Origin: Pseudomonas sp. ACM7
GTDB lineage: Bacteria > Pseudomonadota > Gammaproteobacteria > Pseudomonadales > Pseudomonadaceae
Direction of reading: 5' to 3'
Assembly: GCF_004136015.1 (NCBI RefSeq)
Contig: NZ_CP024866.1
Location: forward strand, 3,718,454-3,767,927
DNA length: 49,474 nt
The first letter of the stretch is position 1, and each line of letters opens with the position of its first letter. Position numbers and translations under genes: made by a program. Positions 19,554 through 28,294 of this stretch are shown in pieces. The notes beneath the pieces are model-generated. The model was not told the DNA's origin. It saw only the letters and a program-made list of their open reading frames with translations, and searched no databases.

Positions 19554-19593
19554 TGTTACCGCATTGTTACGCGTGGGGTGTTACCGGGGTAAC
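19554..19593. promoter_or_regulatory. Cluster of TGTTAC repeats upstream of panB
   Basis: TGTTAC occurs three times as direct repeats (19554-19559, 19565-19570, 19579-19584). The last forms a perfect palindrome GTTACC-GG-GGTAAC (19580-19593). TGTTAC is the half-site of the CbrB operator seen at 22482-22507. No convincing sigma-54 core is seen between this cluster and panB, and none of the pairs has the N14 spacing, so the regulator is unknown. Confidence 0.4.
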
Positions 19594-19638
19594 TGATGCG
19601 ATTCAGCAACAGATTTTGTGTTCAACACAAAAACCAAT

Positions 19639-19743
19639 GTGGGAGCGGGCTTGCTCGCGAATGCGGTGTGTCAGTAAACACTTAAGTTGAATGACACACC
19701 GCATTCGCGAGCAAGTCGAATCGTCGCACCGCCGCTCCCACAA
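19639..19743. repeat. REPIN with an expanded right arm
   Basis: The left arm is standard. The right arm reads GCGAGCAAG, then about 15 extra bases (TCGAATCGTCGCACC), then GCCGCTCCCACA. The spacer core is GTCAGTAAACACTTAAGTTG. It lies between folK and panB. Confidence 0.9.
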
Positions 19744-19753
19744 GGGATTTGCG

Positions 19754-20239
19754 TCAATTCGGGGGCAGGCGTTCCAGGCCGACGAACGGGCAAGCGGCGA
19801 GCAGTTCGCTGAGGCTGCGACCATCGGCCAGACGCAAATCGGCAGACGCCAGTTCGGCCAGAGGATACAGAACGAACGCCCGTTCCTGCATATGGTAGTG
19901 AGGCACCTTGAGGCGAGGTTCATCGATCAGCCGATCGCCGAACAGTACGATGTCGAGATCCAGCGTACGCGGCCCCCAACGTTCAAGGCGCTCGCGGCCC
20001 TGCCCGTTCTCGATGGCTTGCAGCGCATCCAGCAGCTCCAGCGGCGGGAGCGTGCTGTCGAGGGCGGCAACCGCGTTGGTGTAACGCGGTTGGCCGGGCA
20101 GCAGCGAGTCGCTCTGATAAAACCCGGAAACCCCGATCAGTTCGGTCTGCGGCAACTGTGCCAGCGCCTCGACGGCGCTGCGCAATTGTTCGGCGGGGTC
20201 AGCCAGATTGCTACCCATGCCGATGTAGATGCGTTCCAT
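19754..20239 (-). CDS. folK: 2-amino-4-hydroxy-6-hydroxymethyldihydropteridine pyrophosphokinase
   Basis: FolK transfers pyrophosphate from ATP to the pterin in folate synthesis. The 161-residue protein shows the start YIGMGSNL, the middle DLDIVLFGD part of the signature GPRTLDLDIVLFG and the LKVPHYHMQERAFVLYPL segment with substrate-binding residues. It begins three bases after the pcnB stop, the conserved pcnB-folK arrangement, and is followed by a REPIN before panB. Confidence 0.96.
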   Translation of the reverse strand: MERIYIGMGSNLADPAEQLRSAVEALAQLPQTELIGVSGFYQSDSLLPGQPRYTNAVAALDSTLPPLELLDALQAIENGQGRERLERWGPRTLDLDIVLFGDRLIDEPRLKVPHYHMQERAFVLYPLAELASADLRLADGRSLSELLAACPFVGLERLPPN

Positions 20240-20242
20240 GGA

Positions 20243-21643
20243 TTACTCGCCCGTGGCGCTCGGTGCGCCGGCGGTACGTTTGCGCTTGGCGCCACCGCTG
20301 CGGCGACGTTTGCGTGGAGCGCCGGTGCCGTCATCCTTGCCGCTGAGGTCGCGGATCATGTCGCGACGTTCGCTGTCGTTGGCGTCCTGATAATCCGTCC
20401 ACCATTCGCCCAGACCATCAGTCTGCTCGCCAGCGCTTTCGCGCAGCAGCAGGAAGTCGTAACCGGCACGGAACCGTGGGTTGTCCAGCAACAGGTCGGC
20501 GCGCTTGCCGCTGCGGCGTGGCAGACGCTCCTGCATGTCCCAGATCTCGCGGATAGGCATGGTGAAGCGTTTCGGAATCGCGATGCGCTGGCACTGTTCG
20601 GCGATCAGTTCATGAGCCGCTTCCTGCATCGCCGGAATTGGTGGCATGCCGCGCTCTTGCAGGCGCAGTACACGAGCCGGCAGGGCAGGCCAAAGCAGCG
20701 CCGCAAACAGGAACGCCGGGGTTACCGGTTTGTTCTGTTTGATCCGCAGATCAGTGTTGATCAACGCTTCACTGATCAGCGTGTGGGTATAGGTCGGGTT
20801 GTATTCCAGCGCCTCGGCACTGGCCGGGAACAGCGGATCGAACAGCTGCAGGTCGACCAGCATCTCGAAGGTGTCCGCGGCATGGCCGGAGAGGAACAGC
20901 TTGAGCACTTCTTCGAACAGGCGGGCCGATGGAATCTCGCGCAGCATCGGCGCCAGTTCACGGATTGGCGCGGCGCTGTGTTTTTCGATGCCGAAATTCA
21001 GCTTGGCGGCGAAACGCACGGCTCGCAGCATCCGTACCGGATCTTCCTGGTAGCGTTGCTTCGGGTCGCCGATCAGGCGGATCAGGTGATTGCGGATGTC
21101 GTGTACGCCGTTGGCGTAATCGAGGATGCGCTCGCTGACCGGATCGTAATACAAGGCGTTGATGGTGAAGTCGCGGCGTTGCGCATCTTCTTCCAGCGTG
21201 CCGTAGACGTTATCGCGCAGGATGCGCCCGCTTTCGTTACGGGAAGACTGGTTGCTGTCTTCCTCTTCATCGTTTTGCGGGTGATTGGCGCGGAAGGTCG
21301 CGACTTCAATGATTTCGCGGCCAAAGTGGATGTGTACCAACTTGAAGCGACGACCGATGATCCGCGCGTTGCGGAATTCGGCCCGCACCTGCTCAGGCGT
21401 GGCACTGGTGGCGACGTCAAAATCTTTCGGCGTGATGCCGAGCAGCATGTCACGCACACAGCCGCCGACCAGATAAGCCTGGTAACCGGCGTTCTGCAGG
21501 CGTTCGACGATGTTCACCGCGTAGCGACTGAATTGGGCCTTTTGCAGCGAATGTTGGCCGCTGTTGAGCACTTCAGGCGTACTGCGAATGTGTTGCGTAT
21601 GACGCTTGGGAGAACGGAATGACTGGAACAGCTTCTTCAGCAT
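20243..21643 (-). CDS. pcnB: Poly(A) polymerase I
   Basis: PcnB adds 3' poly(A) tails to RNAs, promoting their decay. The 466-residue protein has the nucleotidyltransferase head with VGGCVRDMLLG, the metal-binding pair in KDFDVATSATPEQV and the RRDFTINALYY segment, then the RNA-binding domain and a basic Arg/Lys-rich tail (KRRRSGGAKRKR). The start MLKKLFQSF at 21643 is preferred to an ATG three codons upstream. It lies downstream of crcZ on the same strand, the order known in P. aeruginosa and P. putida (cbrB-crcZ-pcnB). Confidence 0.96.
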   Translation of the reverse strand: MLKKLFQSFRSPKRHTQHIRSTPEVLNSGQHSLQKAQFSRYAVNIVERLQNAGYQAYLVGGCVRDMLLGITPKDFDVATSATPEQVRAEFRNARIIGRRFKLVHIHFGREIIEVATFRANHPQNDEEEDSNQSSRNESGRILRDNVYGTLEEDAQRRDFTINALYYDPVSERILDYANGVHDIRNHLIRLIGDPKQRYQEDPVRMLRAVRFAAKLNFGIEKHSAAPIRELAPMLREIPSARLFEEVLKLFLSGHAADTFEMLVDLQLFDPLFPASAEALEYNPTYTHTLISEALINTDLRIKQNKPVTPAFLFAALLWPALPARVLRLQERGMPPIPAMQEAAHELIAEQCQRIAIPKRFTMPIREIWDMQERLPRRSGKRADLLLDNPRFRAGYDFLLLRESAGEQTDGLGEWWTDYQDANDSERRDMIRDLSGKDDGTGAPRKRRRSGGAKRKRTAGAPSATGE

Positions 21644-21787
21644 GGGATGCACTGTTTGAAGGAATGTTCGGCCAAAACGAAGAATGACCGCATGATGGGC
21701 GGGGATTCTAGCATTTAGTCGGGGGATGGTGTAGGAAGCTGCGCAAGCGCTTGAAGGGGGGGCTTGTTGGTGCGGATTGGCTCTGTG

Positions 21788-21947
21788 GTAGCAGCTGCCG
21801 AGCCTGCGAGGCTGCGTTCGACTACGCAGTAGTCGTAAAACCAGAGATTGCGGTGTGTCAGAAGAAACCCGGTGCTTGTATTGGCGACTGCTTCGTCCGA
21901 ATGCGGCCCAAACCGAACGCAGCCTCGCGTTGCTCGACAGCTGCTAC
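21788..21947. repeat. REP doublet of a second (GTAG) family
   Basis: GTAGCAGCTGCCGAGCCTGC and GAGGCTGCGTTCG on the left face CGAACGCAGCCTCG and GCTCGACAGCTGCTAC on the right, in inverted orientation about 90 bases apart. The arms share the core GAGGCTGCG(A/T)TC and the GTAG head with the element at 42130-42216, and differ from the GTGG REPs. It sits between crcZ and pcnB. Confidence 0.8.
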
Positions 21948-21985
21948 AAAGTCGAACGCACTGCCGCTACAAGGGCCAAACGCCA

Positions 21986-22357
21986 GAAACTACAAGGGGA
22001 GCCGAAGCTCCCCAAGAAAGTAGTTGCGTGCTCTATTTTTATTTTTGATTCGGGCTTCTTGTTTTTGTTGAGTGCCCTCGCCATGAAGTTTTTCCTTCAT
22101 GACCCTCCCAATCGGGAGCCAAGAGCAAACGGATTGCTTTGGTCGCTGTGTTGCAGTGATCTTGCGATCCAACCAGTTCAGGCTCTGTCTTGTGACAGTT
22201 TTTTGTTGTTCTCGGCCTGGTCGTGGGGCAAGCCCCAAATACAACGCCTCTCCAAAAGAATCAGTTAGCTGCGCCTCTCGCCGTCTTGTTTTTATTGTGC
22301 GTGAGTCGATACGTCTTATTTTTATTGTCTTGTGCATTGCTTGTTATTGTTCTTGTA
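21986..22357 (-). ncRNA. crcZ: CrcZ small RNA, sponge for Hfq/Crc
   Basis: CrcZ sequesters Hfq (with Crc) and so relieves carbon catabolite repression. The gene lies between cbrB and pcnB, its known site in Pseudomonas. The deduced 370-nt RNA starts near 22357, 12 bases after a sigma-54 core. It carries about six A-rich CA motifs of the AANAANAA type, read on minus: 22356-22340 (ACAAGAACAATAACAAG), 22333-22313, 22299-22283, 22212-22199, 22072-22054 and 22049-22033. It ends at hairpin GGGGAGC-TTCG-GCTCCCC (22013-21996) followed by TTGTAGTTTC. A 115-codon frame inside is chance. Confidence 0.92.
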
Positions 22358-22367
22358 CCAAACATAT

Positions 22368-22385
22368 AGCAGGGTGCGTGCCAAC
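22368..22385 (-). promoter_or_regulatory. Sigma-54 promoter of crcZ
   Basis: On the minus strand GTTGGCACGCACCCTGCTAT shows GG at 22382-22381 and GC at 22370-22369, exactly ten bases apart, with a consensus TTGGCACG -24 box. The predicted start is at about 22357, where the A-rich RNA begins. Confidence 0.9.
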
Positions 22386-22442
22386 TTTTGCGAAGCCCAG
22401 CAAAACAAGGGGTTAAGCTGGCTGGTGAGGTTTTCAGAGGCC

Positions 22443-22480
22443 AAAAAAAGCCGGGGCTTCGTTACCGTAAGCCCCGGCTT
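22443..22480 (-). terminator. Rho-independent terminator of cbrB
   Basis: AAGCCGGGGCTT (22448-22459) and AAGCCCCGGCTT (22469-22480) form a 12-base stem; on the minus strand it runs into seven T residues (22449-22443). It lies between the CbrB operator and the crcZ promoter, so cbrAB and crcZ are separate transcripts. Confidence 0.92.
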
Positions 22481-22481
22481 C

Positions 22482-22532
22482 TGTTACGTGAAAAATCTGA
22501 GGTAACAGTTTCTTCACGAAGTCACGTGTTAC
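22482..22532. promoter_or_regulatory. CbrB binding sites (upstream activator sequence of crcZ)
   Basis: TGTTAC (22482-22487) and GTAACA (22502-22507) are separated by exactly 14 bases, matching the TGTTAC-N14-GTAACA operator reported for CbrB. A third half-site TGTTAC lies at 22527-22532. The palindrome is about 100 bp upstream of the crcZ -24 box, a normal distance for a sigma-54 activator. Confidence 0.85.
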
Positions 22533-22554
22533 CCACGCATCAGACAGGTGACAT

Positions 22555-23991
22555 TCAGCTTTCGCTGGCGACCCCGGTCTTGCGCCGCGGGATGCCCAGG
22601 CGCTGACGGCGTTCCCACAGGCATTTGCGACTGACACCGAGTTTGCGCGCCAACTCGGTTTCGGTCATGTGGTCCTGATGCTCGAGAACGAAGTGCTGGA
22701 AGTAGTCTTCCAGTGACAGGTCTTCGGTCGGCTCATGGCTATTGTTACCGGCGGCGCTGCCCTGTTGTGGGGGCAGGCCAATGAAATCGTCATCGTCCAG
22801 ATCGCTCAGTTCGATGTCGATACCCAGCAGCTCGGCGGAAATTTCCGGGCTCTCGCACAGGATGACCGCACGTTCTACTGCGTTTTCCAGCTCTCGAACA
22901 TTACCCGGCCAGGAGTAATGACGAATGGCTTGCTCGGCATCCGGGGCGAATTTCAGATCGGTGCGGTTGACCCGCGCGCTCTGCCGCGCCAGGAACGCGG
23001 TGGCAATTTCGTTAACGTCCGCGCCGCGCTCGCGCAGGGCCGGCAGTTTCAGGGCGATCACGTGAAGGCGGTAATACAAGTCTTCACGGAACTGGCCGAT
23101 TTTCGCCAGGCTCTTCAGGTCCCGGTGAGTCGCGGCGATCAGGCGCACATCGACTTTCTGGGACTGCACCGAACCCACGCGACGAATTTCACCTTCCTGC
23201 AGCACGCGCAGCAGGCGGGCCTGGGCTTCCAGTGGCAGTTCGCCGATTTCGTCGAGGAACAAGGTGCCGCCGTCGGCGGCTTCTACCAGGCCGGCACGCC
23301 CGGCGCTGGCGCCAGTGAACGCGCCTTTTTCATGGCCAAACAGTTCGGACTCGATCAGGCTTTCCGGAATGGCCGCGCAGTTCACCGAAATCATCGGCGC
23401 CTTGGCGCGTTTGGACAAATTATGCAGGGCGCGCGCCACCAGTTCTTTACCGGTGCCGGATTCGCCCTGGATCAGGACATTGGAGTCGGTTGGCGCGACT
23501 TTGCGGATCTTGCTGTACAGATCCTGCATAGGCGGGCAGGAGCCGATGATGCCGATTTCGCCGTTGCTGTTATTGACACCCGGTTTCGCGGCGCCGTTGC
23601 CGGCTTTGCCGACGGCAGGTTCACCGCTGGCTTGCACCGATTGCCGGTCACGCAGGATTCGCGCGACGGCCTGAAGCATTTCGTCATGATCGAAAGGCTT
23701 GGCGATGTAATCGACCGCGCCCATCTTCATCGAGTCGACCGCCGAACGCAGGCTGGCGTAGCTGGTCATGATCAGCACCGGAGTGCCTTGGCCGAGTTTG
23801 ATCAACTCGGTGCCAGGCGCGCCAGGCAGACGCAAGTCGCTGACGATCAGGTCGAACGTGGGAATGGTGAAGCGTTCTTGTGCTTCCTGCACTGAACCGG
23901 CTTCGCTGACCTGGTACTGGTTACGTTCCAGCAGGCGGCGCAAGGCGGAGCGGATAATTGTTTCGTCTTCGACGATCAAAATGTGCGGCAT
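22555..23991 (-). CDS. cbrB: Two-component response regulator CbrB (NtrC family)
   Basis: CbrB activates sigma-54 promoters, chiefly crcZ, in response to carbon/nitrogen balance. The 478-residue protein has a receiver domain with Asp52 ([10 protein letters not shown]), an AAA domain with Walker A GESGTGKE at 176-183, the sigma-54 contact loop GAFTGA at 223-228, Walker [11 protein letters not shown] at 241-250, and a C-terminal Fis-type helix-turn-helix ([20 protein letters not shown]). Placement with CbrA upstream and crcZ/pcnB downstream distinguishes it from PilR and NtrC. It starts 22 bases after the cbrA stop. Confidence 0.96.
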   Translation of the reverse strand: MPHILIVEDETIIRSALRRLLERNQYQVSEAGSVQEAQERFTIPTFDLIVSDLRLPGAPGTELIKLGQGTPVLIMTSYASLRSAVDSMKMGAVDYIAKPFDHDEMLQAVARILRDRQSVQASGEPAVGKAGNGAAKPGVNNSNGEIGIIGSCPPMQDLYSKIRKVAPTDSNVLIQGESGTGKELVARALHNLSKRAKAPMISVNCAAIPESLIESELFGHEKGAFTGASAGRAGLVEAADGGTLFLDEIGELPLEAQARLLRVLQEGEIRRVGSVQSQKVDVRLIAATHRDLKSLAKIGQFREDLYYRLHVIALKLPALRERGADVNEIATAFLARQSARVNRTDLKFAPDAEQAIRHYSWPGNVRELENAVERAVILCESPEISAELLGIDIELSDLDDDDFIGLPPQQGSAAGNNSHEPTEDLSLEDYFQHFVLEHQDHMTETELARKLGVSRKCLWERRQRLGIPRRKTGVASES

Positions 23992-24013
23992 TGATTCGAT
24001 ACTCTCGACGGTC

Positions 24014-26968
24014 TCAGTTCACAGCGGACGTCGCTTCGACATGACGCGGCAAGGTCACCCGGATACGGGTGCCGCGTTGGCTTTGAACATCAGCCGGGCT
24101 GTCGATGGTGATTTGTCCATAATGCTCTTCAACGATGGAATAGACCAGTGCAAGGCCCAGACCGGTGCCTTCGCCAGGATCCTTGGTGGTGAAGAAAGGT
24201 TCGAACAATCTATCCATGATGTTCTTCGGAATACCGCTGCCTTCGTCTTCCACGATCAAGTCGACCGTGTGTTCGCCGGCTTCGCTTTTGACCCGCACCG
24301 CACTGCCCGGAGGCGAGGCGTCGCGGGCGTTTGAGAGCAGGTTGATCAGTACTTGTGCAAGCCGCTGGGGGTCGCCTTCGACCCAGTGATCGGGATCGCA
24401 GAGGTTGTAGAACTGCACTTCGAAATTGCGTCGGTTCAGGGCCAGCAAACCGATGGCATCCTGGGCCACTTCCGCCAGACAGACGGGCTCGTCACTGTGC
24501 TGATGACTGCCGGCGTGGGCGAAGCTCATCAGCGACTGAACGATGCGCGACACGCGTTTGGTCTGCTCCAGGATTTGCCCGCTGATTTCCTTCAGTTCAC
24601 TGTCTTCTTCGCGCTCTTCGCGCAGGTTCTGCGCCAGACAGGCGATGCCAGTGATCGGGTTGCCGATTTCATGGGCCACGCCCGCCGCGAGTCGACCGAT
24701 GCTGGCCAGGCGCTCGGAGTGCACCAGTTTGTCTTCGAGCATCTGGGTTTCGGTCAAGTCTTCCACCAGCAGCACCAGGCCGCTGTTGCCGGGCGCAAGC
24801 GGTTCATCGATCGCGGCTTTGTGCAGGTTCAGCCAGCGGGTTTGGCCGTCGAGCGCCAGGTGCTGTTTGTGCAAATGCTCGTCCGGCAGATTGATGAAGC
24901 CTTGCAGCAGCTCTTTCCAAGGATCGGCAATAGTACTCAGCCGCGAACCGACCACACGCTGCGCGGCAATCCCGGTCAGCTCCTCCATGGCTTTGTTCCA
25001 CATGAGGATTTCCTGATCCTTGGCCAGCGAGCAGACGCCCATCGGCAATTCCTGCAAGGTCTGGCGGTGATAGCGGCGCAGGGCATCTAGTTCGGCGGCA
25101 AGCCCGGTCAGGCGCGAGTGGTAATCCTCGAGACGACTTTCGATGAAGTGGATGTCTTCGGTGACGTAGTTTTCGCCGCCGGCCTTATAAGGCAGGAATG
25201 TTTCGACCATGTCCTGAGCCACACTCGGCCCCATCAGGCCGGAGAGGTTGGCTTCGATACGGTCGCGCAAACGGCGCAAGGCATAAGGCCGGCGCTCGTC
25301 GAATGGCAGATAGAGGTCGCGCAGGGCCTGTTCGACTTCTTTCTGCGCGGCCTTGGCGCCCAAGGGTTTTGCAAGCTGCGTGGCGAATTCCTGGGGTGAG
25401 GCGGCGTGCAGTTCGCGGCGTTGCGGCCGGCGTACGTTGTCCACGGCGCAGGCTTCTGCCGCGCTGGCCTCTTCGCTGCTGGCATTGGTGAACAGCGAGA
25501 TCAGGGTGAACATCAGCACGTTGGCCGCCAGCGAGGCGATCGCCGCCATGTGCCAACTGGTGTCGTCCAGCACGTAGATCATGTTCAGCAGCGGTATGTA
25601 GAAGCCTTGCAGATTGCCGACCAGCGGCAGCAGCATGGTCACCAGCCACACCAGAATCCCCGCGAGCAAACCGGCGATGAAGCCACGGCGGTTGGCGGTC
25701 GGCCAGTACAGTACCGACAGCACGCCCGGCAGGAACTGCAGGGTGGCGACGAAGGCGACAATGCCCAGATTCGCCAGATCCTGCTCTGCGCCCAGCAGCA
25801 GGTAGAAACCGTAACCGGCCATGATGATCGCGACGATCAGCGCCCGGCGGGTCCACTTCAACCAACGGTAGATATTGCCTTCGGCGGGTGGCTGATAAAG
25901 CGGTAGCACCAAGTGGTTCAGCGCCATCCCGGACAGCGCCAGGGTGGTGACAATGATCAACCCGCTGGCCGCCGACAATCCACCGACATAGGCCAATAGC
26001 GCCAGGGCCTTGTTATTGGCGGCGATGCCGATGCCCAGCGTGAAATATTCCGGGTTGGTGGTGGCGCCGAGTTTCAGTCCGGCCCAGAGAATCAGGGGTA
26101 CCGCCAGGCTCATCAACAGCAAGAACAGCGGCAAGCCCCAGCTCGCACTGACCAGCGAGCGCGGGTTGAGGTTTTCGGTAAACGTCATGTGGTACATGTG
26201 CGGCATCACAATCGCCGAGGCGAAGAACACCAGCAGCAACGTGCGCCATGGGCCTTCCTGCAATGGCGTGTGCAAAGCGGCGAGGGCGGTCTGGTTTTGC
26301 AGTAGCCACAGTTCCAGTTGTTGCGGGCCATCGAACACGCCATACAGCGCATAGAGGCCAACGCCACCGATGGCGATCAGTTTGATCACCGACTCGAAAG
26401 CAATCGCGAACACCAGGCCTTCGTGTTTCTCGCGGGTGGCAATGTGGCGGGAGCCGAAGAAGATGGTGAACAGCGTAATCAGTGCGCAGAAGCTCAGGGC
26501 TACGCGATGTTGCACCGGCTCGCGGGTGAGAATGCCGATGGAATCGGCCACCGCCTGAATCTGCAACGCCAGCAGCGGCAGCACGCCGATCAGCATGAAG
26601 ATCGTGGTCAGTGCGCCGGCCCAGGTGCTGCGGAAGCGGAAGGCGAACAGATCGGCGAGCGACGACAGCTGATAAGTGCGGGTGATCTTCAGAATCGGAT
26701 ACAACAGCACCGGCGCCAGCAGAAACGCGCCGGAGACGCCCAGATAGCTGGATAAAAATCCGTAGCCGTATTGATAGGCCAGGCCCACCGTGCCGTAAAA
26801 CGCCCACGCACTGGCGTAAACGCCCAGCGACAGGGTGTACGTCAGCGGGTGGCGAATGATCGCCCGGGGGATCATGCCCCGTTCGCTGACCCAGGCTACG
26901 CCGAACAGCACCGCCAGGTATGCGGCGCTGATCAGGATCATCTGGGTCAGGCTAAAGCTCATCGGCAT
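24014..26968 (-). CDS. cbrA: Sensor histidine kinase CbrA with a solute-symporter-like domain
   Basis: CbrA is the membrane sensor partner of CbrB. The N-terminal half (about residues 1-500) is a sodium:solute symporter (SLC5-type) domain with about 13 helices, opening with a hydrophobic segment and [22 protein letters not shown]-like region follows (about 620-740), then HisKA with His766 in [11 protein letters not shown], and a HATPase domain with the N box ([11 protein letters not shown]), VEDEGSGIP and [14 protein letters not shown]. Length is 984 from ATG 26968; MSFSLTQ at 26962 is an equal alternative. No strong ribosome binding site precedes either; cbrX overlaps the start, so translational coupling is likely. 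Confidence 0.95.
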   Translation of the reverse strand: MPMSFSLTQMILISAAYLAVLFGVAWVSERGMIPRAIIRHPLTYTLSLGVYASAWAFYGTVGLAYQYGYGFLSSYLGVSGAFLLAPVLLYPILKITRTYQLSSLADLFAFRFRSTWAGALTTIFMLIGVLPLLALQIQAVADSIGILTREPVQHRVALSFCALITLFTIFFGSRHIATREKHEGLVFAIAFESVIKLIAIGGVGLYALYGVFDGPQQLELWLLQNQTALAALHTPLQEGPWRTLLLVFFASAIVMPHMYHMTFTENLNPRSLVSASWGLPLFLLLMSLAVPLILWAGLKLGATTNPEYFTLGIGIAANNKALALLAYVGGLSAASGLIIVTTLALSGMALNHLVLPLYQPPAEGNIYRWLKWTRRALIVAIIMAGYGFYLLLGAEQDLANLGIVAFVATLQFLPGVLSVLYWPTANRRGFIAGLLAGILVWLVTMLLPLVGNLQGFYIPLLNMIYVLDDTSWHMAAIASLAANVLMFTLISLFTNASSEEASAAEACAVDNVRRPQRRELHAASPQEFATQLAKPLGAKAAQKEVEQALRDLYLPFDERRPYALRRLRDRIEANLSGLMGPSVAQDMVETFLPYKAGGENYVTEDIHFIESRLEDYHSRLTGLAAELDALRRYHRQTLQELPMGVCSLAKDQEILMWNKAMEELTGIAAQRVVGSRLSTIADPWKELLQGFINLPDEHLHKQHLALDGQTRWLNLHKAAIDEPLAPGNSGLVLLVEDLTETQMLEDKLVHSERLASIGRLAAGVAHEIGNPITGIACLAQNLREEREEDSELKEISGQILEQTKRVSRIVQSLMSFAHAGSHQHSDEPVCLAEVAQDAIGLLALNRRNFEVQFYNLCDPDHWVEGDPQRLAQVLINLLSNARDASPPGSAVRVKSEAGEHTVDLIVEDEGSGIPKNIMDRLFEPFFTTKDPGEGTGLGLALVYSIVEEHYGQITIDSPADVQSQRGTRIRVTLPRHVEATSAVN

Positions 26969-27128
26969 CTTTTTGGCTCTGCAGGATGAAGGTCACGACG
27001 ATCAGAATCAGCCAGAGCAGATAAGGGCGATACCAGGCGCCAGTGGCGTCGATCCACCAATCCATGATGGCCGGGGAGAACAGATAAATCCCCACTACCA
27101 GGAGCAGGACCAAGCGATAGATGTACAT
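26952..27128 (-). CDS. cbrX: CbrX-like small membrane protein upstream of and overlapping cbrA
   Basis: A 58-codon frame from ATG 27128 (GAGAGG seven bases before it) to TAG 26952-26954. The product begins MYIYRLVLLLVVGIYLFSPA and has two hydrophobic segments (about 3-20 and 36-50) flanking WWIDATGAWYRP, then a short polar tail SQKDADEL. It overlaps the start of cbrA by 17 bases in another frame. A small gene at this position, translationally coupled to cbrA, has been described in P. putida as cbrX. Too short for routine gene finders. Confidence 0.82.
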   Translation of the reverse strand: MYIYRLVLLLVVGIYLFSPAIMDWWIDATGAWYRPYLLWLILIVVTFILQSQKDADEL

Positions 27129-27205
27129 CCCGGCCTCTCTTTTTTATGCGCGTGCCCGAAAACGTGCGGCGATGGTAACGGATGGGCGCGCCACTGCAAG
27201 TGTGA

Positions 27206-28093
27206 TCACTGTAGTTGTGCTTCGGGCAGGTTGAGTGCGCGCGGGATCAGCACTGCATCCCAGTGGGCGATGCCCCAGTTCAACACTTCCCGTGGGGTGG
27301 CGTAAGCCAGTTCGGCACCGGGATTGTGCCCCAGTGCGCGCAATGCACGCAGCAACAAGGGGGTTGCCTGATCTTCGGTCAACGGCGGCGAGCGATAGGA
27401 CTTGCCGAGCTTGTTGCCATCGGGCTGGGTAATCAGCGGGATATGCAGATAACGCGGTTGCGGCAGGCCAAGCAGTTCTTGCAGGTAGAGCTGGCGCGGC
27501 GTGGAGTCGAGCAGGTCGGCGCCACGGACGATATCGGTGATGCCTTGCCAGGCGTCGTCCAGCACTACCGCCAATTGATAGGCGTAGAGCCCGTCGCGGC
27601 GACGAATCACGAAATCGCCGACTTCCCGGCCCAGGTGTTGGCGGTATTCGCCTTGCACCCGGTCGATGAAGTGGTATTCCAGCTCGGGGACACGCAGGCG
27701 AATCGCGGCGTCTTTAGTGCCATGGCCGGCGTTGCGGCACAGCCCCGGATAAATCCCGTGATAGGGCGCAAGTGTTTTGCGTGAACAGGTGCAAGCGTAG
27801 GCCAGGCCATGATTGAACAGGCGATTGAGGACTTCGGCGTAGGCATCGTGCCGGTCACTCTGTCGGACCATTTCACCATCCCACTCGAAACCGTAGCTTT
27901 CCAGGGCTTTAAGGATCGCTGCTTGAGCGCCGGGCTCTTCCCGTGGCGGATCGAGATCTTCCATGCGCATCAGCCAGTGGCCACCCACCGAGCGCGCGTC
28001 GAGGTACGAGGCCAGCGCTGCGACCAGCGAACCGAAATGCAGATGTCCACTGGGCGTGGGGGCGAAGCGCCCGATGTAGGTGGGGGCGGTCAT
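27206..28093 (-). CDS. gluQ: Glutamyl-Q tRNA(Asp) synthetase
   Basis: GluQ (YadB) attaches glutamate to the queuine base at position 34 of tRNA-Asp. It is a short GluRS-like protein without the anticodon-binding domain. The 295 residues show GRFAPTPSGHLHFGS (HIGH region), a zinc-binding CTCSRKTL with a further Cys in GLCRNAG, and KLGKS-type GNKLGKSYR. The start MTAPTYIGRF at 28093 is chosen; a longer frame to 28168 is made of REP repeat sequence and is spurious. Usually paired with dksA, here separated from it by a terminator and a REPIN. Confidence 0.95.
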   Translation of the reverse strand: MTAPTYIGRFAPTPSGHLHFGSLVAALASYLDARSVGGHWLMRMEDLDPPREEPGAQAAILKALESYGFEWDGEMVRQSDRHDAYAEVLNRLFNHGLAYACTCSRKTLAPYHGIYPGLCRNAGHGTKDAAIRLRVPELEYHFIDRVQGEYRQHLGREVGDFVIRRRDGLYAYQLAVVLDDAWQGITDIVRGADLLDSTPRQLYLQELLGLPQPRYLHIPLITQPDGNKLGKSYRSPPLTEDQATPLLLRALRALGHNPGAELAYATPREVLNWGIAHWDAVLIPRALNLPEAQLQ

Positions 28094-28130
28094 AAAGGCG
28101 ACGTTACTTTCCAGGCTTGCACCAATCACC

Positions 28131-28222
28131 CTGTGGGAGCGGGCTTGCTCGCGAATGCGTTGGGTCAAACACCATCAATTTTGAATGTCAGATCGCATTC
28201 GCGAGCAAGCCCGCTCCCACAG
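28131..28222. repeat. REPIN, GTGG family
   Basis: CTGTGGGAGCGGGCTTGCTC and its complement face each other around a spacer with GGGTCAAACACCATCAATTT and TGAATGTCA. It lies between dksA and gluQ and opens a false in-frame extension of gluQ. Confidence 0.94.
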
Positions 28223-28249
28223 GTTTCGTGTCGAGGCGAATGTCAGAAA

Positions 28250-28281
28250 CAAAAACGGAGCGTTCGCACGCTCCGTTTTTC
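28250..28281 (-). terminator. Bidirectional-type terminator after dksA
   Basis: AAAAACGGAGCG and CGCTCCGTTTTT form a 12-base stem around a six-base loop at 28251-28280; on the minus strand the stem ends in five T and lies 14 bases after the dksA stop. Confidence 0.92.
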
Positions 28282-28294
28282 GTTCAAGTCGAGA

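Noticed and set aside
19691..21622. Antisense frame of 643 codons opposite folK and pcnB
   Set aside because: Long antisense frames are common in GC-rich Pseudomonas DNA; the product has no recognisable domains while folK and pcnB are clear.
21990..22337. Open frame of 115 codons on the minus strand
   Set aside because: It lies wholly inside crcZ and encodes a low-complexity Arg/Lys/Thr-rich peptide produced by the A-rich Hfq/Crc motifs; no ribosome binding site.
22555..26968. First read as pilR and pilS because a pilA sigma-54 promoter is in the window
   Set aside because: The sensor has a solute-symporter domain of about 500 residues, and crcZ, pcnB, gluQ and dksA are neighbours; this is cbrAB. 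PilS has a short six-helix input domain.
28094..28168. 25-codon N-terminal extension of gluQ
   Set aside because: It is read from a REPIN ([12 protein letters not shown]...), and a proper start with the family N-terminus exists at 28093.
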